From assembly GCA_002914805.1 (NCBI GenBank), contig JXTB01000291.1, forward strand, positions 227,711 to 291,710: a DNA stretch of 64,000 nucleotides. The letters are read 5' to 3'. The translations under genes and the position numbers were made by a program. The notes beneath the pieces are model-generated. The model worked only from the letters and a program-made list of their open reading frames with translations, did not search any database and was not told where the DNA came from. The DNA is from Parasponia andersonii (taxonomy: Eukaryota; Streptophyta; Magnoliopsida; Rosales; Cannabaceae). Below are positions 34,731 through 47,340 of the stretch, in pieces (position 1 is the first letter of the stretch; every line of letters begins with the position of its first letter).

Positions 34731-36044
34731 AAGAACCATACGTGGTTTTGTTCTTAAGTACAAATCACGGGTTACATGATCATATTTAAACTTCAAATGA
34801 GAATATTTGTGTACGTGCGTCCGTGTGTGTGTGAGAGAGGGACTAACATATGCTGGTGTGAACATCAAATATCCAAGCGATGACTTTTGATTTTGAATCT
34901 TGTTATTGTTCTCTTTGAAAGGATAACGCAGTATAGTACTAGTCAAGTTTCAATCTAAACTAATAAGCTTTGCAAGAATGTGGATTTTGGACTGATTGAA
35001 GCCATGACGCAAGATTAATTGGTTTACTTTTCCTCTTTATTTCAAATGTAGGAATTCAAGCACATGATGAGTTTTTAATCAATTAGGAAGGAAAAGACGA
35101 ACATTCTCTGTGTGAATCGTACATATGCACCAGTTTAATATTGTCATAAGTCGGGTATAGTAATTGTAAAATGATAGAGATAAGTCTGGCATAGTACATA
35201 TTGTCATAAATATTATTTCAATTTTTTTAAAAAATAAAAATTCTAATTGACTTCAAACATTTTCATGATCTGTTATTGACCAAGTATCGAGGTTACCTGG
35301 CTAGTAGATTACCATAGGTTACTTGGTAATCTAGGTTAGGTTTTCAAAACTATTACATTTTTGAATCATACTTTTAAAATAACTTATTTTGAAGAGCCTA
35401 TTTGGCTATTTTTTAGCTCAAAATTCAGTATATAATTAAACTAAAAAATTTATTAACTATGTGTCCAACTCACTTAATAGCATAACAATATATTTTACAA
35501 CTGAATTTTGAAACTTTAAAAAGAATGGATATTTAGTTATAACTTTTAAAATATAGACATCTACTTAAACTAATTTAAAAAATTAGCTATTCACCCAGTT
35601 TCTTTATTTTATTTAATTACACTTTTAGATATCAATATTTATAATGACAATTATTTTTTGTTCTAATTTATATAACTATTTTCTTTAAATACATATGTAT
35701 ATATATGTTTTCTTTGTAACTTGTCCCACTCAAAATCATTTATAAAAGAGAAGTTTAAGAAATCAATGCGAAATTGAGAGTAGTTTCATTGACAACGATT
35801 CCTTTTAAGAAAACTACTATTTAAGAAAAAAACCACCAAAAGTGCCACTTAATTTAATTTTCTCTTGACAAACTCAAATTGTGAATTTTGTAAGGTTATA
35901 ACTTCGTCTAATTTGTCTTATGCTACATTTAATGAGGATATATAATACTAGAGATCCAAACTGTTATTCCCTACTTTTAATATTATTAAATATATCATTG
36001 ATAATTAGTTTTATATCACCATTTAAAACATAACAAATCTAGTA
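34731..36044. other. Intergenic DNA
   Basis: AT-rich, no ORF or repeat that I can support. It ends at the TSD of the next solo LTR. Confidence 0.5.
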
Positions 36045-38635
36045 ATTAATGTCACAAACAAAAATTCAAATTTATAATTTTTAGTAATTTTAAGTTAAAA
36101 CAGTGGTAAATAGTGATTTTTCTAAAATTCTAGAAAATTGAGTACTTGAAATTTTAAATTTTAGTCATTAATAGTTAGTAAAATTCAAATTAAGGAAACC
36201 CCTCATTAATATAGATTTTTCAAGAAAATACTTCACTTAAAGTTTAGAAGAATTCTAATTAATTTATTTATAAACGTTTTAATAAATCATAACGTCCGAT
36301 AAAGAGAGTTCAGGCCGAATATCCAAATAATTTATATAAATCATTTGTATTCATAAATACTTAATTTAATAGCGAAATCATTCTCATATATTCGCTTAGT
36401 AAATACACTACTATTAGCTAAATAAATTTGACATAGAGAGAAAAAAGAGTTATAGAATAAGAATCAACCAATGAAAAAATAGGAAACAACATATACATAC
36501 CAGACAAGCTTGTTAAGCTACCATGGCAATTATCCCCAAAATAAATCAACACCTGAAAGTAGGAGAAATAGAAGATGAGCATTCACATACTCAATAGAAA
36601 TTCAATTACCTTTTTGAATGGATGCAATTTTACTAAACCTGTATGATTAATACTTTTTCTAAAATCTATTTATAATTAATATCCAGAATATTCACACATT
36701 TAAAATCAAAACTAAAACCACATCATTGTACATATCATAAATCATCTCATCCCTTGAGCTCACATCCTCTCATCACGAACCAGAGTAACTCGAACTATGT
36801 GTACTATCTACCTGATACTTATGCCAGAAAACTGAAGGAAGATCCATGTGTCTATGCCTATCAAACTAGTAGGACAACCGAATACTAAGTGGGAATAATT
36901 AGAAAAATCTTGTGTAGGATTACGGGGGTTTTCACCGAGGATAGGGATACTAGCTACCCATTAAACACTGCGATACCTAAGATGTATATCATATATGATC
37001 ATATAGTATGTACAATATTTAATAGTTCACAATAACCATGCATCAGGAAATTAATCAAATCATGCTTTAAAATCCCACTTGACATTATTTTGAGATTTAC
37101 TGTAACATGGGCAACACACTTGATATTTTTTTAAGAATTATTGTAATATGGGCAGCACACCGCTGTATTACCTTATAATAAAAATTTATAAATATGTATG
37201 AAATTCTACATAGTCCAATTCTAGTATAATTCAATTTATTTTAACAATTTATCAATCATCGTAAAATTCACGATTTTCCATATATTAATTGTAATGCAGT
37301 TATAAATCAAATCAAGTTTAAAACCACGTAATTGAATCCCTACCTTAATATGGTAGCTGAACGCAGCTAACGAAGCTCGAAAAAAATTTTTATTGTCACT
37401 TAGGTATTTGAATGACCATTTTGGGATCCCAATCAGTTCACTTGAAAAAGTTACTTTTCTTCTGAAGCCTCAAATATTAAGTTCACTTGAAAAAGTGACT
37501 TTTCCCACTGCAACCTCGAATGGAGAAATGAATGTCATTACTGAATTCAGAGCATCCAAAAATATTAGATTAGATATATAATTTATCAAAAGTGGGTCTT
37601 GGTTCGAGACCTCACTAAATGCCATAATAATATGACACTATTCATGGACCATTATCTCAATTTTTGTATCACTTCGAAACATAGTTGTGTTTTATGTCAA
37701 AATTTATCTCTCAATCTCATTAGATCCAAATTTGAGGTTGAAACTTCATTTCGAGATTGGGAGCCTTGAACAAGCCTCAAATCCGAAAATTATAAAAATA
37801 TCACTTTTTGAAATATTCAGATAAATACCACTTCTTCTATTTAAAAATTAACACACATTGGGATACTGTTTCAACTCTTAAAATCATGATTATTCTCGTC
37901 TTAACCTCCTCTTTAATATGGTATAACTTTCTCGGGCCAAATAATTATTTTTCGAAATAAGTACAAAAAATACCATAATTTAAATAGTAAAATATGGTAA
38001 TAGTTATGTGATTCTCACCAGAACCGTTTTCAGCCATAAAAATGCCTGGAGTAAGTCAAGGGCGACATGCTGAAGCCTCAGACGATGGAGGTGAGGGAAA
38101 ACGGAGACTGACGATGGGTGTTTGGCCAGAAAATGCCAGAATTGGCATTATTTTCGGATGAACCAACCCTCGTCGGAGCTCGTATCGCGGCAGGGTTCGT
38201 CGGGATTCCTTCGTCAGTGATTGGAGAACAACGCGAGGTGGCGCGTCAGTGACGGAGCTTGGCGGTGCGGTGGCTCGGTTGGACGATAGTGGGTCGAACA
38301 GATTTTAGGAATTTGGGGGTATCGAGTCAAGAAGATAAAGAATGGAGGGATTTAATAGAAATTTAGGAAATTATAGTGACACGTGTTAGATTCTGAGAGA
38401 TTGGGCATTATTTTGCTTATATACATTTTGACTTGATTTATGAAATTTCTTTTTATTTACACCCTCAATCAATTACACTTTAGCCCCAACTTTTAAACTT
38501 TCATCATACATTTGTCCAAATGAATCTAGACCTGAGTCCGTCCAAGTTCATCCAATAATTCGATTATTTTTTTGAAAAGAAAGTTGGGTCAAAAGACCTC
38601 ATTACCCTTATAAAAGTAAGGGTTTTACAATTAAA
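36045..38635 (-). mobile_element. Solo LTR (2581 bp) with TSD ATTAA
   Basis: 36050-38630 has plus-strand ends TGTCACAAAC and ..GGGTTTTACA. The TSD ATTAA is identical at 36045-36049 and 38631-38635. It is related along its length to the LTRs of 18065-26435 (shared blocks around the TTTTTGAATGGATGCAATTT and GAGCTCACATCCTCTCAT segments). No internal region remains, as after unequal recombination between two LTRs. On the minus strand it begins TGTAAAACCC, giving its orientation by comparison with the coding relative at 42896. A GC-rich patch lies at about 38040-38290. Confidence 0.88.
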
Positions 38636-39303
38636 CAGTAGGATAATAGGTAGAATGGGTTGTATTATCCTAGTTAGAATAGTTATACACTATATTCATC
38701 ATGTATGCGAAAAAGGAGTATTCGACTAGACGGTCCATTGTCTCAATAATTGGTTGAGTAGTTAGTTTGGCTGTTCCATATATGTTGTTGGTCTTCGAGC
38801 AGTACTGAAGAATACTCAGATCGAAAAGAAAATAGGCACCAGTAAAAACGACATAATCATAAATTCATATGATGGCTGTTTCGGCCGAATTCCGTCCGAT
38901 CTAATTATGCCATTTTAATAAAACCATTTCTGAAATTTTATCTTACCAGATATTCGATAGCTCAATTTAAGAAAGTCTGATTTGAATTACTTTAAAGTCT
39001 TCAATTTGTCAAATCATGCACGCTTAATTAATTAAGAATCTTTATAATTTAAGATCCTTAATCATTTGTTTATTATGTTAATAATATCCACGTTCCCAGT
39101 CATATACCTAAATTATATAAATGGACGTTTGATATATAAATGGATCATACTATATACCATACGCATATGATCATTTTTAAACCGTTCAACTATATGGTTT
39201 CATAATTTAATTTTAGTGATACGAAAAACTTGGTGAAGTGTACACGATTTTTTATTCTGAAATTAAGGAACGACAATTGTTTTTATAACAGAAACATAAA
39301 CAA
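38636..39303. other. Intergenic DNA
   Basis: AT-rich spacer between a solo LTR and a small gene. Nothing recognised. Confidence 0.5.
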
Positions 39304-39588
39304 TTAAACTATATCGATCGTCGAAAGAACAACAGTTTTAGCCCATTCACGAATCTTTGCTTTCATTTGGTCTCCATCAACAACCGGCCGCAGTAAGATG
39401 CTATGATTGGCAGTACTCTTTCTCTTCATGATGAATCGATCAATATTAACGGTAGACTTCTGCTCCAATAGCAGATATTGCGGTCGCGGCGGCCGTTCGA
39501 GGCGGAGGCTGCACTCAATACACAATTCGAGGTTGATCTCGCACTCTGTGTAGTCTGCACCCGCCATTGCTAAAGCTTCAATAGACAT
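39304..39588 (-). CDS. Small EALA-family protein, 94 aa, function unknown
   Basis: A complete minus-strand frame. It starts MSIEALAMAGADYTECEINL, followed by LERPPRPQYLLLEQ (residues about 29-43), a basic middle, and the C-terminal KAKIREWAKTVVLST. Helical EALAMAG and PP..YLL motifs are shared with 34086-34601 and the split copy. This member keeps a C-terminal MKAKIREWAK motif that I recall from small uncharacterised dicot proteins, and it may be the most intact of the three. No signal peptide or membrane helix. A solo LTR of the same transcriptional orientation ends 157 bp upstream of the ATG. Confidence that it is a real gene rests on conservation within the window. Confidence 0.65.
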   Translation of the reverse strand: MSIEALAMAGADYTECEINLELCIECSLRLERPPRPQYLLLEQKSTVNIDRFIMKRKSTANHSILLRPVVDGDQMKAKIREWAKTVVLSTIDIV

Positions 39589-39740
39589 CGGTTAATTAGA
39601 AGTTAGTATATGCTCTCACGATATAGAATATGTCAACTTGGACAAGTACTACTACGTACTCTTCAATTGTGGAGAAAACTTTTTATCTCTTATAAATTTT
39701 TAAGCAAGACCAATTAGAAGAAATTGCCTCATGGTCCAGT

Positions 39741-41850
39741 TATATTGTCATAACCTAAAATCGAGACTAGTGGCAAAATGGGAATTTCACAAAGACGAGA
39801 AATTCTTTGATTTATTTAAAAAGTGTCAAAAAAGTTCTAGTTTTATAAAACAGTCTATTTAAATAAAATAATTCTCCCACAATTCATATACACCATTAAA
39901 TATAGATAGAATAAATACCGAAATACCTAGATCAAATGTAAGTCCAAACATCATCATCATCTACGTCAAAATCAAATAGCATAATAGTATACATGAGTTC
40001 ACAAATAAAAATAGAATGTAATAATTTTGGTTCAATATTAACAAAACCCAAATAGATCAATCGCCATAACAACATGCTTCAAATATTACTAAGATAACGA
40101 ACTACAATCAAGATGGCTTCTTACTCCTTTTGATTACCAAAATCGCACTGGACACCACCTAAGGAAGGGAAGAAGGGAGTGAGTATAAAATGCTCAGTAG
40201 AAAAAATAGTTATCTCGATCGAAAATATTTTAGTGATGGGAAGTTTCTGCATGGTTAGTTCAAATCTAATACATGTGTATAAATAAAACAGTATAACCAA
40301 AACCATTCAATTCAGATGCACATGACACAAATCAACCCATATTTATGAGCTCACATCCTCTCATCTATTGAAACCCAAGATGATGACACTAAGTGTACCT
40401 AACAGCTTGCCTGAAACCTAAGCCTATACTTAGAAGGGATACCCATGTGTCGCCTCTAAACCTAGTGGGGTAACCGAATTATCTACAGCTGCCAAATGGG
40501 GAGGTAATCAGAAGTAACAAAATCCCATGTGGGTTTATGAACTCTACACTGATAGTGGAGTACACAGTACCACACTGTAAACCCACGATACTAACATGGT
40601 GCTATATATGATCCTATGATACGTGCAATACAGAACTGAAGTATGAAAATAATCGTGTTATAGGTTTTTAATAAAATAAGTATATTAGGTTTTTATAAAA
40701 AAATAGGCAGCGTAACGACCCTATTTTTGATATATCTAAAAATAACCGATACTTAGAAAATTCCCAGTATAATATAGTATAAATCATACAATCACATTCT
40801 ACCACATATATCCAAATAATTCAAAAACCATATTTATTCTCATATGTTTCAAAAAATAAGTTTATTTGAAAACGATGTAACTGAGCTCCTACCTCACTAG
40901 AATAATGATACAACATTATTGAATCATCAAAGTGTCATTGATGATTATCCAAAGAGTCGAGAACCAATTCTAAGTCCTTGATCTTCCTCTTGCAAAAGAC
41001 CAACTTCTCAACAAAGCATCGAATCCACAAATGGATCTTGTCACCGAATTCCTAGCACCAAAAATAGCTAGGTGAGATATATAACTTGTCCAATTCAGGT
41101 CCAAGTCCACACTGGACTGATGGCATGCAAATCGAGGCAAATCTTAGCCGTCCGATTTTGATTTTTGTGTCGATCACTAAACATAAGTAATATATATGTC
41201 AAACTTCCACATTTTCCGAGTACAATCCAAAAATGACAACAAAAATACGATCAAACAACCGGATTAAAAGTCAAACTTAAAGCTTAAAATATCCAAAAAT
41301 GATAACTTTTGATTCGGGTGGTATGAAATTAAGATATATATACCTTGATGAATCCTTATAACGAGACAAATTCAACGAGCTTGGAATCATCACTAGTGAC
41401 AAAAACTCCAAAACAACACCTCTTATGACAACGGTAGCTTCTCTGACAGTTGCAACTGGTCGGCATTGGCTCAGTGTGGCACTGGAAAGCTTCGCCTATT
41501 GCTTGGTCAGCCAGACGATGCCTGGGGTGACCTGCGGTAGCTGCCTTGGTTCTTGGCCGAGAGTGAAGAAGAGAGTGAGGGGGAGCATCCGGAGGGAGGG
41601 AGCGAGGGAAGAGAGAGAGAGAGAGAAAGTGGGAGAAAGTGTCCACATGGGAGAATATATGGGACTGCGCAGATTTTTAAAAATTTACATTATAATCTCC
41701 GATTCCTAAATTCTCTCAATGCAATCCTCAAAAATTGCAATTTAGTCTTTTTTCTAATAAATTTTTGTAAATTAATTCATTTATTATTATATCCAGAAAA
41801 TTAGTAAAATACCTAAATTATCTTCAAAAATTCCAGATTTTTACATATAT
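39741..41850 (-). mobile_element. Solo LTR (2100 bp) with TSD TATAT
   Basis: 39746-41845, plus-strand ends TGTCATAACC and ..GATTTTTACA. The TSD TATAT is present on both sides (39741-39745, 41846-41850), though the right copy sits at the start of a TA run and is less specific. It is closely related to 50978-53145. On the minus strand it begins TGTAAAAATCTGG. It lies directly upstream of the small gene at 39304-39588. The ORFs inside (for example 41356-41646) look like chance frames in a GC-rich leader. Confidence 0.88.
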
Positions 41851-41864
41851 ATATATATATATAT
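41846..41864. repeat. (TA)n microsatellite at solo-LTR edge
   Basis: TA run beginning exactly at the LTR boundary. Confidence 0.8.
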
Positions 41865-42558
41865 GCTAAGGATAAGTGCTATCCTTTCTCCAATTTGCCA
41901 TTCTAAAGTAAAAGATTCACGGATATCGTACATTTATTTTTATACATGCTCGCATTCAATACAAAAGTGTGACTTTATCCCATTGACCGTCAAATAAACT
42001 TCTTGAATAGTCAATCACAGAAGTTCTCTGACTATATATTTTTATTTCCTTTATTTTTTTCACGAGAGTAAATAGTATTAGAATTTGACAAGTTTTCTAA
42101 AGCGAATTCTATGTCTAAATATTCTTATAAAACTAAAGAATTATATAAGCACTTGCGTCACGCGAAGCCAAAGCATCATCGATTTATCCCAGTACTCTGT
42201 CCCAGCTGCAATACAATATATGCAATTTCTAATAAAATAGATTTTTCTTTATCTCCTTTTGTTTTCAAAAAATTTACACATGGTCCATAGATCGATGATA
42301 TCTATGGTTCGACACTACTTGCCGTATAACAGACGAGTCTATAAGAAAGACTTGCGGAAAATCAAGGAGGGATTCAGGAATTTTTGTCAATGGGGGATTA
42401 AATAAAAACTAATAACTATTAAGTATAGTTGTCTGAAAACATTGCATAATTACTTCGTATCAACACTAATTATAAATCTCTCTCAATATTGATAAATAAA
42501 TGATTATTTAATTACCATTTAATCGCAAAAACAGCAGATTCTTAAAAAAAAAAAAAAA
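41865..42558. other. Intergenic DNA before the gap
   Basis: No gene seen. It ends in a 15-base A run that borders the Ns. Confidence 0.5.
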
Positions 42559-42656
42559 NNNNNNNNNNNNNNNNNNNNNNNNNNNNNNNNNNNNNNNNNN
42601 NNNNNNNNNNNNNNNNNNNNNNNNNNNNNNNNNNNNNNNNNNNNNNNNNNNNNNNN
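42559..42656. other. Assembly gap (98 N)
   Basis: A run of N follows a poly-A stretch; the true length and content are unknown. Confidence 1.
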
Positions 42657-42895
42657 TTATTTTAATTATTTGTAAGAAGTTATATTAGCATCAGGGGAGT
42701 TTAATGTCAAATATATAATATACGACCTATAAACTATTCATAAAATTAAAACTTTTATTGTTATATTATTTAATAAAAATTTTGGAGTTTCAAAATACTC
42801 AATCTTAATTGAAAATTTTTGACTAAGTCAAAAAAAATAAAGAGTGAAAAAGACATTATTAGGAAGGCAACCGACCATGTTCGACGCAGTCGAAC

Positions 42896-44187
42896 TATAA
42901 AAACTAAATTTTTTAAGGGTATTTAAGACTTTTTAAGCGCTAATAGCATAATTGTAAAATTTTTTCAAAATTTAATATTCAAAATTTTATGAATTAAATG
43001 TTAGGGGCTACAGTACTTTGAATTTACTTAAAAAGATTTTGAAACTCTCAATCTCACAAAGAGAGGCTTGGAAGAGATAGAAAAGGAGAGAAAAAGACCT
43101 AATTTAGTCTGCTCTGCCACTGTGCCCCACTATTTTACTCTAGTCACGTGCTAACTTGCATGAAAACCCACCCACTAATGAAGCTGCTACCGCCAGTCAG
43201 GTCCCGTTTGGCCACAGGATGCCACCGCAGCAAGCTGCTAAAATCACCACCTGAGTTACGGTTTTTCGGCGAGATTTTCACTGTCTGCCACCGTCTTGTC
43301 TCATCGCCAGGACATGTGGTCGTCTCTCACTATTGCCAACCACCTCCAAGTGGTTGTTCGTTCAAATTCATCTCTGGTAAGATTTTTATCATTTTTATTA
43401 TTTTTACAAACTTTGTAAAAAATGATTTTTACGTAAGTATTTTTGTTAAATAATTATTTTTCTGAGATAAATATTTGAAGTGAAAGAGGGTTAAAAATCA
43501 TGAATAATTGTAATTGGTAGAAGTAAAAATAGTATCCGTAAATGTGGTAAATTTTAATTAGAAAAAGAGGACATTTTTCTAAATATTTTCTAGGAGTGGT
43601 ATTTATGTAATTCTTGAGTTTTTTGAGCATAACTAATGCTCAAAACATCGAAATTTTAGATTTGGTTTTGAATATATGATTATTCTGAATACCAATAATT
43701 TATAAACTTGATTTATAAATAAATTTAAAGGAATTAACCATGCAGGTTTAAAAAATTACATCTATCCAAAAGGTAATTGAATTCTTATTGAGCATGTGAA
43801 TGTCCACCCCATAATTTTCCTCTCTTAGGGAGTGCTTGGTGTAATTTTGGAATCTCGAGAGCAGAGTATTAAGGAGTTAGTTACCTTATTGGAAGCCGGT
43901 AACCAAGTAAAATAACTGTGTTATTTAACTTGGCTTGTATTAAATATTTAATGGCCTATTTTATGGACTCGGTTTGTATAATTAGTGTGTTGGATTATGA
44001 GATTACTGATGACGATACTTAGTTTGATTTAATAAATTTTTATTAACAATTGACATCTAATACTAATCATAAAACTGTGAGAATTCTACTTTTAAAATTA
44101 TTTTTATGAAATTTTTGAAAATAACTTTTGAATTTCCATTTGTGAAATTCCTTTTCTATTACTAACCTGGGGTTTAGGTTGATTGTA
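42896..44187 (+). repeat. 5' LTR of chromodomain Gypsy element (about 1.29 kb)
   Basis: Aligns with 48857-49882 from TATAAAAACTAAATTTTTTA (start changed from TG) to about GATTGTA. It contains about 240 bp (about 43510-43770) absent from the 3' LTR. That extra block matches, in reverse complement, the LTRs of 18065-26435. The right end is approximate. Confidence 0.8.
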
Positions 44188-44266
44188 ATTAGTTTTCAAA
44201 AAAATAAAATAAAATTCAACATTATTGTCTCATTAATACTTTGGCATATTTATATAAACTAGTAAG

Positions 44267-45040
44267 ATGCCTCCGCAAAGAAAAGTATGGAGGCAAGAGC
44301 TAAGGAATGATACTCCTCTACAACAACAAGAAATTTCCAACTTTATAGCAGATCTTTATGATGCTTTAAAGAAAATACTTGGATTATGAGCTCAATAAGA
44401 ACCTGAGGCTCGTAAGGCTAGCTTTTTCAAGGACTTTATTAATTTGAGTCCACCTACTTTTGATATTAAACTAGACCCCACTGCAACTAAGAGATGGCTC
44501 AGGAAAATTAAAAGGATTTTTGCAACCATTGGGACACCAGCTGAGTTCTAAGTGGTCTTTGCTACATATTAATTGTCAGTTGGAGCAATTAACTAGTGAA
44601 AAACTATCAAGCTATCACGACATGAGACTAGTATGACTTGGGATGTCTTTAAAAGACTGTTCAGAGACCAATATGCGAATGCTAATCATAGATCTGCTAT
44701 GATTAGAGAATACCAACGACTTAAATAAGGAGACTTGACTATAAATGAGTATTATCTCTGGTTCATGGAATTGGCTCAACATCCTTATGCACTGGAGACT
44801 AACCCTTCCCTCGAAATAGTCAAGTTTATGAAAGCTCTGAGGCCAGCTCTCTTGGAAAAGATTGTGACTTAGCATTTTGACAACTTGGTTGATCTTGTTA
44901 TTGCGGGACAGAAAGCAGAAGCCTTTCTTAATGACAAGTCAACCATGAAGAAACAGTCGAGGAATAGAGGTAATGACAGGAAGGCCAGCAGGAGAAACCA
45001 AGGGTAGATGCAATTAAAAAATTCTCAGAGCAGTAGTTTT
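44267..45040 (+). pseudogene. Chromodomain Gypsy gag remnant
   Basis: Starts MPPQRKVWRQELRN at 44267. Later in the same region come FFKDFINLSPPTFDIKLDP, a retrotransposon-gag core with TWDVFKRLFRDQYANANHRS, and INEYYLWFMELAQHP. At least six stops. Confidence 0.85.
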
Positions 45041-45960
45041 TCTGGAAGAGGACGGTTTGGACTATACGAATGTTTTTATTGCAGCCAGCAGGGCAATCCG
45101 GAGAAGTTTTATCTTTTCCGTTAGTAGAAGCTAGTTTTGTTTCAACATATGCTATAGGGAAGCTAGATTATGCCTATACCATTCCAGGAAAACTAGATAA
45201 GTCTAGTCTTAAGCATTTAAATCTTCCCTTTTCTAGCAATCTTTTGGTTCCTAGTACCAGCATCAGTACCGGCTATAGGGTTTCGGCTTCATCTAGAATT
45301 TTCAAACTTTTCAAGCTTCTGGTAATCAGGGAGGACACAAATACACTAGCACTAATCTATGAGCTAGTAGCAGCCGACCCGGCCAAAAGAGAGAGAGAAC
45401 ATAGGGAAAGAGAATGTTTCTGGTGAAGCTTTTGCTATCACTAGGATAAAATATGGTCGTGGTCAGACTAACAAGGGAGTCATAAATGATATGGTTCTCA
45501 TTTTACACTCTTAGGAATATGTTTTATTTGATACTGATGCTATGCATTCCTTTATATCCTTCTTGTTTGAACAATTTTTGGGATTGAAATATTCTGTGTT
45601 AAATCCTATTTTGAGTTTAGGCACACCTGTGGGTAAAGTAGTTGACGTTTCCACTATGTGTTGTGATTGTCTGATTTTGATTGATAGAAAATAGTTACTA
45701 CCTGATTTGATTGTGTTGCCTTTACAATAATTTGACATGATTCTCAAAATGGATTAGTTATCCAAATATCGAGCTACCGTTTACTACTATAAAAAGAGAG
45801 TTCTCTTTTACTTGAGGATAGATGTCCTGTTGTTTATCAAGTTCAATTGAATCTTTTCAAACCAAGTACGATCTTAAAAGTATGCATGAGTGGAAGGAAG
45901 AAACTCGAGTGTTACAGGAATCTGTTTGCCATTAGTGGTGATGTAGGGACTGACGTTCGA
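45041..45960 (+). pseudogene. Chromodomain Gypsy protease region
   Basis: After a poorly conserved linker (a 118-codon frame at 45070-45426 that I do not recognise), the frame near 45515-45555 reads EYVLFDTDAMHSFISFL. This is the protease active-site segment with D-T-G changed to D-T-D, followed by SVLNPILSLGTPVG. Confidence 0.75.
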
Positions 45961-47340
45961 CACCCCTAGATATCAGTGGTTAGCAAGCGTCTAGATATTT
46001 TTTCGAAGGATTTACTGGGGCTACCACCTAATAGGGAGATTGAGTTCTATATTGATATAATTTCCAGAGCCCAGCTAGTTTCTATTCCAGCTTATCGCAT
46101 GATTCCATCAGTAATGACTGAGTTGAGTAGTTGGATAGTCGTTTGTCAAAGGGATTCATTAGGAATAGTACTTCGCCATAGAGTGCTCTTGTGTTATTTG
46201 CCAAGAAAGCTAGTGTTATGCTCATACTTTATATTGATTACAAAAGAATGAATTATCTTACTGTGAAGAACAAATATCCTCTCCCAAGGATTGATGAGTT
46301 ATTTGATCAACTGGATGGGTCAAGATTTTTCTCGAAGATCAATTTAAGATCGAGTTATCACCAGTTGAAGATTCAGGAGGAAGATATATCAAAAACTGCA
46401 TTTAGGACTTGTTATGACTAACTTTCAGTTCTTGGTTATATCGTTTGGTCTGACTAACACTCCTACAACATTCATGAATCTCATGAATAGGATCTTGAAA
46501 CAATATCTAGATAGGTTTATGGTTGTCTTCATTGACGACATCTTAATATACTCGAAGACTCGAGAAGAACATGTTCAACACTTGAAGATCGTACTTCAAA
46601 TTTTGAGAGATCATTAACTTTATTCTAAGAGATATAAGTGTGACTTTTGGATGACAGAAGTAAAACTCTTAGGGCATGTGATTTCTCAAGAAGGTATTTC
46701 ATTCGATCTTGCTAAGATAGTATCTGTTCTAAAGTGGTAAAGACTAAGTAACATAATAGAGATAAGAAGTTTCCTCGGTTTAACAGGCTGTTATTGTCGC
46801 TTTGTGGAGAACTTTTCAAGAATTACTTTACCTTCGACAAGGTTAATAAGAAAAGATATCAAGTTTACTTGGGATGATGGTTGTGAAGAAGCCTTTATAG
46901 AATTGAAGAATAGAATAACAACTATACCTATTCTTACTATTCCTAACAATAACTAACCTTATGTTATGTACACTAATGCTTTCAATTTCGGATTGGGATG
47001 TTTCTTGATTCAGAATGGCGAGATAGTGGCCTATGCTTCTTGTTAGTTGAAGCTACATGAGAAGAATTACCCTACCCATGACCTAGAACTTGCAGTGGTG
47101 ACTTTTGCTCTCAAGATCTAGAGATATTACTTGTATTGTGTGAAGTTTGACATATTCTCCAATGACAAGATCTTGAAGTATCTTTTCACTTAAGTTGATT
47201 TAAACTTGAGGCAGCGTAGATGGGTTGAGTATATGAAAGATTATGGCTTCGACCTATAGTACCATCCTAGTAAAGCTAATGTTGTGGCCGATGCCTTGAG
47301 CAGGAAACCTTATAGTATGTTAGTTGTACTTATTTTTCAA
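45961..47340 (+). pseudogene. Chromodomain Gypsy RT and RNase H
   Basis: Pieces are at 45976-46251 (DIFSKDLLGLPPNREIEFYI), 46191-46421 ([37 protein letters not shown]) and 46414-46617 (polymerase motif [11 protein letters not shown] near 46528-46539). RNase H follows with AFNFGLGCFLIQNG, NYPTHDLELAVV and HPSKANVVADALSRKP near 47270-47310. Frameshifts and stops lie between the blocks. Confidence 0.88.

Noticed and set aside
41356..41646. 96-codon minus-strand ORF inside a solo LTR
   Set aside because: It lies in the GC-rich leader of the LTR, is not conserved in the related LTR at 50978-53145, and looks compositionally biased (Ser/Leu/Pro/Arg).
43148..43453. 101-codon plus-strand ORF in the left LTR of the chromodomain element
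   Set aside because: The homologous LTR at 48857-49882 does not keep the frame; it is LTR leader sequence.
45070..45426. 118-codon plus-strand ORF in the gag-protease linker of the chromodomain element
   Set aside because: Position matches the poorly conserved linker and no domain is visible; not a separate gene.
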